From contig NZ_JAINUL010000001.1 of assembly GCF_020639365.1 (NCBI RefSeq), positions 6,988,969 to 7,052,968 of the forward strand: a stretch of DNA of 64,000 nucleotides, in the 5' to 3' direction. Origin of the DNA: Streptomyces flavotricini. GTDB taxonomy: Bacteria; Actinomycetota; Actinomycetes; Streptomycetales; Streptomycetaceae. The position numbers and the translations under genes were made by a program. Under the pieces are notes generated by a model, which ran no database searches, had not been told where the DNA came from, and saw only the letters and a list, made by a program, of their open reading frames with translations. Below, piece after piece: positions 10,281-19,120 of the stretch; positions within the stretch are counted from its first letter, which is position 1; each line of letters opens with the position of its first letter.

Positions 10281-11023
10281 TGGCCCGGACCATCGTGGTG
10301 CACTCGCACCGCGGGGGCACCGGCAAGTCCTCGGTACTGGCGAACCTGGCCCTGCTCATCGCGGGCGAGGGGCGCCGGGTGGGGGTGGTCGACACGGACA
10401 TCCAGTCGCCCACCCTGGACCTGCTCTTCCGGCTCGGCCCGGGTCCCTCCCTGGCCGACTACCTGCTCGGTCGCTGCGAGATCGAGTCCACGGCCCAGCA
10501 GGTCGGCGTGCCCGGGCTGTACGTCGTACCGGCACGGACCGGGACGGCGGCCCTGCGCGAGCTCATGACCAGCGGGTACGACGTGGGGCTGTTGCCGGAG
10601 GGCTTCGACCGGCTGATCGAGCGCCACGCGCTCGACGTGCTGCTGCTCGACACGCACGCCGGGCTGAACAACGAGTCGGTGACCGCCATGGCGAGCGCCG
10701 ACGTACTGATGATCATGGCTCGGGCCGACCGGATCGACCTCTCCGGGGTCGAGGAGACCATCGCCCTCGCCGGGCGGCTGGCCTGCCGGCGGGCTCTGGT
10801 CATGAGCATGGCTCCCGAGGGCATCGACGGGGAACGGATCCGCCGGCGTGCCGAGGAGGTGTACGGCGCCCCCCTGGCCGGAATCCTTCCTTATGTGCCG
10901 GAAATGGCCGCCCTGTACGGCGAGCGCATATTCGCCGAAGCCCATCCCGACCACCCCCTGGTCGGTGAATTCCGCACCATCATCTCCGCGTTGGACGCAC
11001 CTCACGAAGTATCGCGCGCCTGA
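10280..11023 (+). CDS. MinD/ParA-like P-loop ATPase
   Basis: A 247-residue P-loop ATPase with the deviant Walker A motif HRGGTGKSS (Lys16), switch I region VVDTDIQSPTLDLLF and Walker B VLLLDTHAGLNNES. The spacing is that of MinD/ParA/FlhG proteins, which dimerise on ATP and position cargo on a membrane or nucleoid. It lacks an evident C-terminal amphipathic membrane helix and has no ParB partner nearby. It begins at the stop of the phosphatase gene (TGATG) and is the last gene before a hairpin at 11,036, so it belongs to the switch operon. A partner-switching operon ending in a MinD-like ATPase is unusual; localisation or ATP-sensing of the phosphatase is a possible role. Confidence 0.82.
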   Translation: MARTIVVHSHRGGTGKSSVLANLALLIAGEGRRVGVVDTDIQSPTLDLLFRLGPGPSLADYLLGRCEIESTAQQVGVPGLYVVPARTGTAALRELMTSGYDVGLLPEGFDRLIERHALDVLLLDTHAGLNNESVTAMASADVLMIMARADRIDLSGVEETIALAGRLACRRALVMSMAPEGIDGERIRRRAEEVYGAPLAGILPYVPEMAALYGERIFAEAHPDHPLVGEFRTIISALDAPHEVSRA

Positions 11024-11035
11024 CGCTCCCCCCTT

Positions 11036-11055
11036 ACGCCCCCTGCGGGGGGCGT
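11036..11055 (+). terminator. Hairpin terminator after the switch operon
   Basis: ACGCCCCC and GGGGGCGT form an 8-bp perfect stem around a 4-base loop, 12 bp after the MinD-like stop and 38 bp before the next start. It lacks a long T run, as usual in Streptomyces. It suggests that transcription of the first operon ends or attenuates here and that the DJ-1/ALDH group is a second unit. Confidence 0.55.
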
Positions 11056-11093
11056 GTTGAATCGGCAGCGATTCCAGAACAAGGAGAGAAGTC

Positions 11094-11834
11094 ATGAAGA
11101 TTCTCGTCGTCATGACGGCCAAGGCAACGCTCCACCTGTTGGACGGGGAACAGCACCCCTCGGGTTTCTGGGCCGAGGAATTCGTCGTTCCCTACACCCT
11201 CTTCAAGGCCGCAGGCCACACCGTGGACGTGGCGACGATCGGGGGCCGGGCCCCCACGGTCGACCAGACCAGCATCGACCCCCAGTTCCTCCGGTGGGTC
11301 CGCCCCGAGGGCTCGCCCGACGAGGACGCGGCCAACGCCGCCGAGTACGTGAGAGTCGTCGAGAGCACGCCCCAGCTCAAGAACCCCATCGCCCTGGAAT
11401 CCCTGGGCGAGAAGGACATCGCCGAGTACGACGGCATCTACGTCAGCGGCGGGCACGGCGCGATCGGGGACCTGCCCCACTCCGACGAGCTCGCCCAGAT
11501 CCTGCGCTGGGCCATCGCCCAGGACAAGCCGCTCGCCACCGTCTGCCACGGCCACACCTCGCTGCTCGCACTGCGCGACGGCGAAGGCCACTGGCCGTTC
11601 GAGGGTTACCGGATGACGGCCTTCTCGCACAGCGAGGAGATGGTCACCAACATGGCCGGCCGCCTCCCGCTCATCCTCGAGGCCGAGCTCACCCGGCTCG
11701 GGGCGCGCTACGAGAAGGCCGAGAAGATCTGGGACTCGCACGTGGTCGTGGACCGCAGGCTCACCACCGGCCAGAACCCGTACTCCTCCAAGGCCCTTGC
11801 CGAGACGTTCCTGACACAGCTCGCCAAGGGATAG
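11094..11834 (+). CDS. DJ-1/PfpI family class I glutamine-amidotransferase-like protein (Hsp31/glyoxalase III type)
   Basis: A 246-residue DJ-1 superfamily protein of the longer HchA/Hsp31-like group. The nucleophile motif is TVCHGHTSLLAL (Cys151, His152), and the N-terminal HPSGFWAEEFVVPY segment carries the acidic partner typical of this group. Relatives convert methylglyoxal or glyoxal to hydroxy acids, or act as stress chaperones. The ATG at 11,094 follows AAGGAGAG. It is 31 bp before an aldehyde dehydrogenase gene, which supports a role with reactive carbonyls. It differs from the 203-residue DJ-1 protein at 2,764 in size and motifs, so the two are not a recent duplication. Confidence 0.8.
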   Translation: MKILVVMTAKATLHLLDGEQHPSGFWAEEFVVPYTLFKAAGHTVDVATIGGRAPTVDQTSIDPQFLRWVRPEGSPDEDAANAAEYVRVVESTPQLKNPIALESLGEKDIAEYDGIYVSGGHGAIGDLPHSDELAQILRWAIAQDKPLATVCHGHTSLLALRDGEGHWPFEGYRMTAFSHSEEMVTNMAGRLPLILEAELTRLGARYEKAEKIWDSHVVVDRRLTTGQNPYSSKALAETFLTQLAKG

Positions 11835-11865
11835 ACCGCCCCCCATCCGACACCGGAAGGCAGCC

Positions 11866-13350
11866 ATGACCAAGCGCGCGCTCAGCGACCAGCCCTTGGC
11901 CAACCCCGGGAAGCTGTTCATCGGCGGCACATGGGTCTCGGCCCAGGACGGCCGTACCGAGCCGGACATCAGCCCCGTGGACGGACAGGAGATCGTACCG
12001 GTGGCCCAGGCCGCCGCCGCGGACGCGGACGCGGCCGTCGCCGCCGCCCGCCAGGCGTACGAGGAAGGTCCCTGGAGCAGACTGTCCGCCCAGGAACGCG
12101 CGCTGCGTCTGAACCGGGTCGGCGAGCTCATCGAGCGCGACCTGGAGGAGATCGCCCTGCTGGAGACGGTGGACATGGGCAAGCCGTTCGCCTTCTCCAG
12201 CACGGTCGACGCCCCCATGGCCGCCCAGCTCATGCACTACTACGCCGGCGCGGTCACCCGGGTCGACGGCTCCTCGCGGGCCCCGGCCGGCGGGCAGCTC
12301 GCGTACACCCTGCGCGAGCCGCTGGGCGTGGTCTGCGCCATCACCCCGTTCAACTTCCCGCTGCTGCTGTCGATGACGAAGATCGCACCGGCACTGGCGG
12401 CGGGCAACACGGTCGTCCACAAGCCCTCCCCGGCCACCCCGCTCACCGCGCTGAAGATCGCCGAGCTCTTCCAGGAGGCGGAGATCCCGGACGGCGTGCT
12501 GAACGTCATCACCGGTCCGGGAGTGGAACTGGGCGAGACCCTCACCGGCCACCCCGACATCGACAAGATCGCCTTCACCGGCTCCACCGCGGTCGGCCAG
12601 ACGATCATCCGCAAGTCGGCCGGCACCCTGAAGAAGGTGACGATGGAGCTCGGCGGCAAGTCCGCCAACATCGTCTTCGCCGACGCCGACCTGGACGCCG
12701 CCGAGGAACTCGCCTTCTTCGGCATCTACTACAACAAGGGCGAGATCTGCACCGCCGGCTCGCGCCTGCTGCTCCAGCGCCCCATCCACGACGAACTGGT
12801 CGAACGCCTGGTGAGCCGGGCCGCGGCCCTCAAGCCCGGCGACCCGCGCGACCCGGAGACCCTGTTCGGGCCGCTGGCCCACCGCGGCCAGTTCGAGAAG
12901 GTCAGCTCGTACATCGAGGTCGGCGAGAAGGAAGGCGCGATCCTGCGCACCGGCGGCACCGGCTGGACCCCGGAAGGGGCCTCCAGCCAGGGCCTGTACT
13001 TCCTGCCGACGATCTTCACCGGAGTCGACAACGGCATGCGGATCGCCCAGGAGGAGATCTTCGGCCCGGTCCTGTCGATCATCCCCTTCGACACCGAGGA
13101 AGACGCGATCCGGATCGCCAACGACAGCGCGTACGGGCTCGCCGCGGGCGTCCACACCAAGGACCTGCGGCGTGCCCACCGGGTGGCCTCCCAGATCAAG
13201 GCCGGCACGGTCTGGGTGAATTGCTACAACCAGTACGACCCCTCCGTGCCGTACGGCGGCTACAAGGCCTCCGGATACGGGCGCGAGTGCGGACCGGAAT
13301 CCCTCGAGAGCTACACGCAGACTAAGTCGGTCTGGATCGGCATGGACTGA
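11866..13350 (+). CDS. NAD(P)-dependent aldehyde dehydrogenase
   Basis: A 494-residue aldehyde dehydrogenase of the classical superfamily, oxidising an aldehyde to the acid with NAD(P). It has the Rossmann region (ITPFNFPLLLSMTKIAPALAAGN), the nucleotide loop FTGSTAVGQTI, the general-base motif MELGGKS (Glu261), the nucleophile motif GEICTAGS (Cys295) and the closing YGGYKASGYGRECG. Length and catalytic residues are complete, so it should be active. The ATG has GGAAGG 7 bp upstream. With the GMC enzyme and the molybdenum hydroxylase it gives the cluster three oxidation steps. The substrate cannot be told from the sequence. Confidence 0.92.
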   Translation: MTKRALSDQPLANPGKLFIGGTWVSAQDGRTEPDISPVDGQEIVPVAQAAAADADAAVAAARQAYEEGPWSRLSAQERALRLNRVGELIERDLEEIALLETVDMGKPFAFSSTVDAPMAAQLMHYYAGAVTRVDGSSRAPAGGQLAYTLREPLGVVCAITPFNFPLLLSMTKIAPALAAGNTVVHKPSPATPLTALKIAELFQEAEIPDGVLNVITGPGVELGETLTGHPDIDKIAFTGSTAVGQTIIRKSAGTLKKVTMELGGKSANIVFADADLDAAEELAFFGIYYNKGEICTAGSRLLLQRPIHDELVERLVSRAAALKPGDPRDPETLFGPLAHRGQFEKVSSYIEVGEKEGAILRTGGTGWTPEGASSQGLYFLPTIFTGVDNGMRIAQEEIFGPVLSIIPFDTEEDAIRIANDSAYGLAAGVHTKDLRRAHRVASQIKAGTVWVNCYNQYDPSVPYGGYKASGYGRECGPESLESYTQTKSVWIGMD

Positions 13351-13398
13351 GCGCCCGACCGGCAGACCGACCGAGCGACCGACGGAGTAGGAGCGGCA

Positions 13399-14043
13399 AT
13401 GCGCACAGGCATCATCGGGACCGGGCGGATCGGTTCCACCCTCGCGCGGATCCTGGTGGCGGCCGGGCACGAGGTCGTACTGGCCAACGCCCGCGGACCC
13501 CGGTCGATCGGCCCCTTACTGGCCGAACTGGGCCCGGCGGCCTCGGCGGCGCACCCCGCCGAGACCGCCGGCCAGGCCGAACTGCTGGTGCTGATGGTGC
13601 CGTACGCGAGCGTCCAGGGGCTCCTGCCGTCCGCGGCCGTACAGGACAAGGTGCTGGTGGACGCCACGAACGCGTTCGGCGGCGGCGGCGAGCCCCTGGA
13701 CCTGGGCGGCCGCGCCTCCAGCGAACTGGTCGCCGAGTGGTATCCCGGCGCCCGCGTCGTGAAATCCCTGAACACCATGCATTTCGAGACACTCGCCGTC
13801 GCTGGGGGCACCTCCCGGACGAAGTCCAGGGGGAGCGCGTCCGAGGACGAACGCCTGGCCCATTTCACGGCGGGCGACGACGAGAAGGCGAAGGAAATCG
13901 TCGCGGGAATCATCGCGGATTTGGGATTCGCGCCCGTCGACACCGGCTCGCTGCACTCCGGGGGAATTCTCCAGCAGCCCGGCGGGCCCCTTTTCAACCG
14001 GCCGCTCACGGAAGCGCAGGCGCTGGCATGGACCTCTCACTGA
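13399..14043 (+). CDS. NADP/F420 oxidoreductase-like dinucleotide-binding protein (TTA codon)
   Basis: A 214-residue protein with an N-terminal Rossmann motif GIIGTGRIGSTLARIL. The organisation is that of the NADPH:F420 oxidoreductase / ProC-like family (VKSLNTMHFE, FTAGDDEKAKEIV, LGFAPVDTGSL). It probably transfers hydride between NADP and F420 or a small substrate. Codon 40 (13,516-13,518) is TTA, the codon read only by the bldA tRNA in Streptomyces. Residues ~135-147 (GGTSRTKSRGSAS) are encoded by a short palindromic repeat inserted in frame. The 3' end overlaps the Fe-S subunit gene by 16 bp, so translation of this TTA gene probably gates the hydroxylase. Confidence 0.75.
   Translation: MRTGIIGTGRIGSTLARILVAAGHEVVLANARGPRSIGPLLAELGPAASAAHPAETAGQAELLVLMVPYASVQGLLPSAAVQDKVLVDATNAFGGGGEPLDLGGRASSELVAEWYPGARVVKSLNTMHFETLAVAGGTSRTKSRGSASEDERLAHFTAGDDEKAKEIVAGIIADLGFAPVDTGSLHSGGILQQPGGPLFNRPLTEAQALAWTSH
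13801..13835. repeat. Interspersed palindromic repeat inside a coding sequence
   Basis: The segment reads GGGGGCACCTCCC, then GGAC-GAA-GTCC, then AGGGGGAG, so CTCCC and GGGAG plus GGAC and GTCC form a bulged hairpin. It resembles a class of G/C-rich palindromes scattered through Streptomyces genomes, usually at gene ends. Here it sits inside the dinucleotide-binding protein gene and keeps the frame, adding about a dozen low-complexity residues. I saw no second full copy in this window. Confidence 0.5.
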
Positions 14044-14600
14044 ACGTGAACGGAAGACCCGAGCAGTTCTCGGCCGAGCCGAACGAACTGCTGGTGGAAC
14101 GGCTCCGCGACGGCCTCGGGCTGACCGGCACCAAGGTCGGCTGCGACACCGGCCAGTGCGGCACCTGCGTCGTCCGGCTCGACGGACGCTCCGTCAAGAG
14201 CTGCCTGATCCTCACCGCGTCGGCCGCCGGCTCCCGGGTGACCACCATCGAGGGGGTCACCACCCGCGGCGGCGAACTCAGCGGCCTCCAGGAGGCCCTG
14301 CGCCAGGAGCACGGGACCCAGTGCGGGTTCTGCACCCCCGGCATGGTGATGGCCCTCGGCGAACTCGTCGAGAACACCGCGGACCGCGAGGCGCCCACCG
14401 AGCCCGAGATCCGCGAGTGGCTCACCGGCAACCTGTGCCGTTGCACCGGCTACCACAGCGTCGTACGGGGCGTGCAGCGCGCCTGCTCCGCCGCCCGGAC
14501 CGGGATACCCGAGGAGATCAGCGGGAGCGCCGCCGTCTCCGCGTCCGCCGGGTCCGAGCCGGCGTCCGTGTCCGCCTCCGCGTCCGGCCAGGAGGGGTGA
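14028..14600 (+). CDS. Molybdenum hydroxylase 2Fe-2S subunit
   Basis: A 190-residue small subunit of the xanthine oxidase family, carrying two [2Fe-2S] clusters that pass electrons from the molybdenum site to FAD. The plant-type motif CDTGQCGTC with distal Cys59 (residues 39-59) is followed by the four-helix cluster motif CGFCTPGM ... LCRCTGY. The last ~35 residues are an Ala/Ser-rich tail (SASAGSEPASVSAS) that is not part of the fold and may be dispensable. The ATG at 14,028 overlaps the preceding gene, and the large-subunit gene follows after 5 bp. Confidence 0.92.
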   Translation: MDLSLNVNGRPEQFSAEPNELLVERLRDGLGLTGTKVGCDTGQCGTCVVRLDGRSVKSCLILTASAAGSRVTTIEGVTTRGGELSGLQEALRQEHGTQCGFCTPGMVMALGELVENTADREAPTEPEIREWLTGNLCRCTGYHSVVRGVQRACSAARTGIPEEISGSAAVSASAGSEPASVSASASGQEG

Positions 14601-14605
14601 GGCAG

Positions 14606-17011
14606 ATGACCGCAGTGACGGGGGAGGCACCCCTCCAGGGACCGGGCCTGCTCGGCCGGCCGCTGGACGCCCGCGAGGATCCGCAGCTGCTGCGCGGCGA
14701 GGCCACGTACGTGGCCGACATCGACCTGCCGGGCACCGCCCACATGGCGATCCTCGGCAGCCCGGTCGCCCATGCGAAGATCCTGTCCATCGAGACCAAG
14801 GCCGCGGAGCAGATGCCCGGCGTGCTGAAGGTGGCCACGGCGGCCGACTTCACCGACGTGATGCCACTGCCCTGCATCTGGATCCCCGGCGGGGTCGAGA
14901 GCCACTTCCCGCCCCACCCCTACGGACTTCCCGGCGCCCGCCCGGTCCTGACCGGAGACGCCGTCCGGCACGTCGGCGACCCGATCGCCGTGGTCGTCGC
15001 CGAGACCCCGCGCCAGGCCGCCGCCGCGCTGGCCGCCATCGCCGTCGAGTACGAACCGCTGCCCGTGGTCACCCGGGCCGACGCGGCACTCGCCGAAGGC
15101 GCACCCCAGCTGCACGAGGCCGTACCCGGCAACCTGAACGCCTACTGGACCTGCGGCGACAAGGACCGCACCGAAGCGGCCCTCGCCGAGGCCGAGGTCA
15201 AGGTGGAGCTGGACCTGGTCAACCAGCGCACGATCAACAGCCCCATCGAGCCGCGCGGCGCCGTCGGCGACTACAACGCCGCCACCGACGAGTACACGCT
15301 CTACGCCTCCACCCAGGGCCCGCACAACCACCGCTTCCTGCTCGCCGCGCTGGTCCTCGGCATCCCGTTCAACAAACTCCGGGTGATCGCCCCGACCGTC
15401 GGCGGCAGCTTCGGCACCAAGGGGTACCTCTACCCCGACATGGCGCTGGTCCTGCTGCTCTCCAAGGCGCTCGGCCGGCCCGTGAAGTGGGTGGACACCC
15501 GCACCGGGCTGATGAACTCCACGGTCCAGGGCCGCGACCACCGCCAGCACGTGGTGCTCTCCGGCACCCGCGACGGCCGGATGACCGGCCTGTGGGCCAC
15601 CAGCTACGCCAACCTCGGCGCGTACCCCTCCACCATCGGCCCCGGTGTCGCCACCGCCCTGATGGGACGCTCCATCAGCGGCATGTACGACATCCCGGCG
15701 GCCTTCTGCGAGGTGTACGCCGCCTTCACCAACACCGTCCCGCTCGGCGCCCAGCGCGGCAGCGGGCGCGCCGAGGCGGCCTTCCTGATGGAGCGGCTCG
15801 TCGACCGGTTCGCCTCCGAGATCGGCATGGACCCGGCCGCCGTCCGGCGCAAGAACCTGGTGCCGAACGAGAAGTTCCCGTACGACAACGGCCTCGGCTG
15901 GACGTACGACTCCGGGGACTACCGGCTGAACTTCGACAAGGCGATGGAGCTGTCCGGCTACGCCGACATGCCCGCCCGCAAGGCCGAGGCCCGCACCCGC
16001 GGCAAGCGGCTCGGCGTGGGCATCGCCACCTACGTCGCGATCTGCGGGGTCGGACCCTCCACCCGGATGTCCCAGGAGGGCATGCTCGGCGGCACCTGGG
16101 AGAGCGCGAACATCCGCGTCCACCCGACCGGCGAGGTGGCCGTCACCGTGGGCTCCGCCTCCACCGGCCAGAGCCACCACACGGTCTTCGCGCAGGTCGC
16201 CGCCGACGAGCTCGAGATCGACCCGGCCCTGGTCCAGGTGTACGAGGGCGACACGCTCAAGGCACCGTACGGGCAGGGCACGTACGGATCGCGCTCCTAC
16301 AGCATGGCCGCGCCCGCCGTCGCCCTCACGGCCCGGAAGGTCAAGGCCAAGCTGGTCAAGGCCGGGGCCGTCTTCCTCGGCGTTCCCGAGGAGAAGGTCG
16401 TCTACGCGGGCGGGAAGGTCTACGAGGAGGGCAACGAGGAGAACGCCAAGACCTTCTCCGAGATGGCGATGGCCATGTGGTACGGCTGGGGGCTGCCCCA
16501 CGAGATCGAACCCGCCATCGACGAGACCACCCACTTCGACCCGCCGGACTTCAACTACCCCTTCGGCACGCACGTCGCCGTCGTCGAGGTCGACGAACTC
16601 ACCGGCGAGACCGCGGTGGTGGCGTACACCGCCGTCGACGACGCCGGCCACATCGGCAACCCGAAGATCGTCCTCGGACAGATCGAGGGCAGCATCACGC
16701 ACGGCCTGGGCCAGGCGCTGATGGAGGCCGCCGTATACGACGAACAGGGGCAGCTGCTCAGCTCCGACCTGACCCGCTACGCCCTGCCGCGCGCCGCGGA
16801 CGTGCCGTTCTTCACGCTCGGCAAGACCACCACGCCGACCCCGCACAATCCACTGGGCGCCAAGGGCGCCGGTGAGATCGCCACCGTGCCGCCCGCCGCC
16901 GCCGTCGTCAACGCGGTCGTCGACGCCCTGTCCGACCTGGGCGTACAGCACATCGACATGCCGCTCACCCCCGAGAAGGTCTGGCGCCGTCTGAGAGGGG
17001 AAGCCCAGTGA
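14606..17011 (+). CDS. Molybdenum hydroxylase large (molybdopterin-binding) subunit
   Basis: An 801-residue catalytic subunit of the xanthine dehydrogenase/aldehyde oxidase family. Residues ~20-140 form the aldehyde oxidase a/b hammerhead domain; the rest binds the pyranopterin. The catalytic Glu motif is GAKGAGE (Glu757), and the mid-protein motif is GAQRGSGRAEA near 381. CO-dehydrogenase-type enzymes have a Cys loop there (VAYRCSFR), so this is a hydroxylase or aldehyde oxidase rather than a CODH. The enzyme uses water as oxygen donor to hydroxylate an aldehyde or heterocycle. The 2Fe-2S, Mo and FAD genes are adjacent with 5-bp spacing and a 4-bp overlap, in the order small-large-medium. 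Confidence 0.92.
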   Translation: MTAVTGEAPLQGPGLLGRPLDAREDPQLLRGEATYVADIDLPGTAHMAILGSPVAHAKILSIETKAAEQMPGVLKVATAADFTDVMPLPCIWIPGGVESHFPPHPYGLPGARPVLTGDAVRHVGDPIAVVVAETPRQAAAALAAIAVEYEPLPVVTRADAALAEGAPQLHEAVPGNLNAYWTCGDKDRTEAALAEAEVKVELDLVNQRTINSPIEPRGAVGDYNAATDEYTLYASTQGPHNHRFLLAALVLGIPFNKLRVIAPTVGGSFGTKGYLYPDMALVLLLSKALGRPVKWVDTRTGLMNSTVQGRDHRQHVVLSGTRDGRMTGLWATSYANLGAYPSTIGPGVATALMGRSISGMYDIPAAFCEVYAAFTNTVPLGAQRGSGRAEAAFLMERLVDRFASEIGMDPAAVRRKNLVPNEKFPYDNGLGWTYDSGDYRLNFDKAMELSGYADMPARKAEARTRGKRLGVGIATYVAICGVGPSTRMSQEGMLGGTWESANIRVHPTGEVAVTVGSASTGQSHHTVFAQVAADELEIDPALVQVYEGDTLKAPYGQGTYGSRSYSMAAPAVALTARKVKAKLVKAGAVFLGVPEEKVVYAGGKVYEEGNEENAKTFSEMAMAMWYGWGLPHEIEPAIDETTHFDPPDFNYPFGTHVAVVEVDELTGETAVVAYTAVDDAGHIGNPKIVLGQIEGSITHGLGQALMEAAVYDEQGQLLSSDLTRYALPRAADVPFFTLGKTTTPTPHNPLGAKGAGEIATVPPAAAVVNAVVDALSDLGVQHIDMPLTPEKVWRRLRGEAQ

Positions 17012-17832
17012 TCCTCGCCGAGTTCGACTACGTCCGGCCCGTCGGCCTCGAAGAGGCCCTGACCCTGCTCTCCGGCACCCGGGGCTCCCGGGTGCTGGCC
17101 GGCGGCCAGAGCCTGCTGCCCGGGCTGCGCACCGGGGAGGACACCGCCCGGCTGCTCGTCGACGTACGCCACCTCGAAGAGCTCCGCGGCATCGACCGGA
17201 CGGCCGACGGGATCCGGATCGGCGCACTGACCACGCTCGCCGAGCTGGCCGACCACCCGGTGGTCCTCGCCGAGGCCCCGGAAGTGGCGGCCGCCGCCCG
17301 GGCCAACGGGGACCCCCAGGTCCGCAACCTCGGCACCGCGGGTGGGAACCTCGCCGCCGCGGGACGCGCCACCGACCTGCCGGTCGCGGCCATCGCCGCG
17401 GACGCCGAGGTCGAACTGGCCGGACCCGGCGGGCGGTGGACCGTGCCCGCCGAAGAGTTCGCGGTCTCCGGGGCGCCGGCCGCGGCCGTGGTCACCGCAC
17501 TGCTGGTGCCCGCCGCCGGGCGGGCCGCCGCCTTCGAGAAGACCGCCGACCGGGCCACCCGCTACCCGGTGTGCGCCACCGCCGTACGGATCACCCCCGG
17601 CGGACCGCGCATCGCGGTCACCGGGGCCACCGCCCACCCGCTGCGGCTGCGCGGGGTCGAAGAGCGGCTGCGCGGGGGGCCGTACACGACCGAGGCCGTG
17701 CTCGCGGCCTTCCGCGCCGAGCCCAGGGAGCTGTTCGTCCCCGGGCGCGGCACCTCGGCCGAGTACCTCGGCCACCTCGCGGGGGTGCTCGCCGCCCGCG
17801 CGCTGCAGAGGGCAGACCAGGCCCTCGCCTGA
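17008..17832 (+). CDS. Molybdenum hydroxylase FAD-binding subunit
   Basis: A 274-residue medium subunit with a PCMH-type FAD domain. The flavin motifs are AGGQSLLPGL (~31-40) and GDPQVRNLGTAGGNLAA (~99-115). A C-terminal CO_deh_flav_C region follows. It receives electrons from the 2Fe-2S subunit and hands them to NAD, oxygen or another acceptor. The GTG start overlaps the large-subunit stop (GTGA), giving tight stoichiometric coupling. An MFS transporter gene follows after 25 bp. Confidence 0.92.
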   Translation: MILAEFDYVRPVGLEEALTLLSGTRGSRVLAGGQSLLPGLRTGEDTARLLVDVRHLEELRGIDRTADGIRIGALTTLAELADHPVVLAEAPEVAAAARANGDPQVRNLGTAGGNLAAAGRATDLPVAAIAADAEVELAGPGGRWTVPAEEFAVSGAPAAAVVTALLVPAAGRAAAFEKTADRATRYPVCATAVRITPGGPRIAVTGATAHPLRLRGVEERLRGGPYTTEAVLAAFRAEPRELFVPGRGTSAEYLGHLAGVLAARALQRADQALA

Positions 17833-17857
17833 CCGCCCACCACGGGGAGTTGACGCA

Positions 17858-19120
17858 GTGGCCGAATTGTCCAGGACGACCACGGGGGTTCCGGCCGGGC
17901 CGGCCGCCCAGGCGGCCGCGGCCCCCAGAGGCTCCGGCTTCTGGGTGGTCGGGGCGGTGCTCGTCCTGCTGATGCTCTCCTCGTCCGTACCCTCCGCCCT
18001 CTACGTGCTCTACCAGGAGAGGTGGGGCCTGTCCTCCGGCACGATCACGGTGGTCTTCGCCCTGTACGCGGTCACCGTGCTGATCGGGCTCCTGCTGTTC
18101 GGGTCCCTCTCGGACACCCTGGGCCGGCGCCCCGTGCTGGGTGTCGGCCTGGTCCTGGCGATCGTCTCCATGGGATTGTTCGCCGGGGCCCAGGGGCTCG
18201 GGCTGCTGCTCGCCGCCCGCGCCGTACAGGGGCTCGCGGTGGGCCTGGCCACCGGGGCCATGGGCGCCGCCCTGCTCGAACTCGCCCCGCGCTCCCGGCC
18301 GGCGCTCGGCGCCCAGGTCAACAGCGCGGGGCCGACGGTGGGCATCGGGCTCGGCGGGATCGGGGCCGGGCTGCTCGTCCAGTACGCGCCCGCCCCGACC
18401 GTGCTCAGCTACCTGGTGCTGATCGCCGCCTTCACGGTGACGCTGGTGGGGGTGTTCAGGATGCGTGAGAGCGCTCCCGAGGCCCGCGCCGGCGGCCGGA
18501 TGCGCATCAGCGCGCGCCGGATCCACGTCCCGGCCGCCGTACGGGGCCGGTTCGCGATCCTCGTCCTGACCATCGTCGCCGTCTGGTCGGTCGGCGGCTT
18601 CTACCTCTCGCTCGGGCCGCACCTGGCCCTCTCGCTGCTCGGCAGCTCCAACTACCTGGTCGGCGGGGCCACCGTGGCCCTGCTCGCGGGCGCCGCGACC
18701 GCGGCGCAGCTGCTGCTGGGCCGCGTCGAGGCCCTGCGCACCGCGGTCCTCGGGCTGTGCGGGCTGCTGGCCGGGCTGGGCCTGGTCCTGCTCGCGCTGG
18801 GCCTGCGCTCGGCCCCCGTGTTCCTCGTGGGGACCGCCGTCCTGGGCGGCGGCTGGGGGGCGGCGTTCCTCGGCTCCTTCCGGGCGCTGAGCTCGCTCGC
18901 CGAGCCGGCGCACCGCGGCGAACTGACCGCCGCCGTGTACGTCTTCGCGTACCTCGCGATGAGCGTGCCGGCGGTACTCGCCGGAATGCTCACCAACATC
19001 CACGGTCTGCACCGCACCTCGGTGGGCTTCATGGCCGCCGTCGCCGGGGTGTGCGCGCTGGCCCTGCTCGTCACGCTGCGGCTGGCCGCCCGCACCCGGG
19101 CCGAAGGGAGCACGACATGA
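17858..19120 (+). CDS. MFS transporter
   Basis: A 420-residue major facilitator protein with about 12 hydrophobic segments. The family loop between TM2 and TM3 is FGSLSDTLGRRPVLGVG. The N-terminus is a short soluble stretch (~28 residues), and the final TM is followed by a basic tail. The GTG at 17,858 has GGGGAG upstream; longer in-frame upstream sequence belongs to the FAD subunit region. Located directly after the hydroxylase genes, it probably imports the pathway substrate or exports the product. The direction cannot be told. It overlaps the kinase gene by 4 bp (ATGA). Confidence 0.85.
   Translation: MAELSRTTTGVPAGPAAQAAAAPRGSGFWVVGAVLVLLMLSSSVPSALYVLYQERWGLSSGTITVVFALYAVTVLIGLLLFGSLSDTLGRRPVLGVGLVLAIVSMGLFAGAQGLGLLLAARAVQGLAVGLATGAMGAALLELAPRSRPALGAQVNSAGPTVGIGLGGIGAGLLVQYAPAPTVLSYLVLIAAFTVTLVGVFRMRESAPEARAGGRMRISARRIHVPAAVRGRFAILVLTIVAVWSVGGFYLSLGPHLALSLLGSSNYLVGGATVALLAGAATAAQLLLGRVEALRTAVLGLCGLLAGLGLVLLALGLRSAPVFLVGTAVLGGGWGAAFLGSFRALSSLAEPAHRGELTAAVYVFAYLAMSVPAVLAGMLTNIHGLHRTSVGFMAAVAGVCALALLVTLRLAARTRAEGSTT

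Noticed and set aside
14028..17832. Carbon monoxide dehydrogenase (coxSLM)
   Set aside because: The large subunit lacks the VAYRCSFR-type Cys loop and has GAQRGSGR, so a CO-oxidising enzyme is unlikely.
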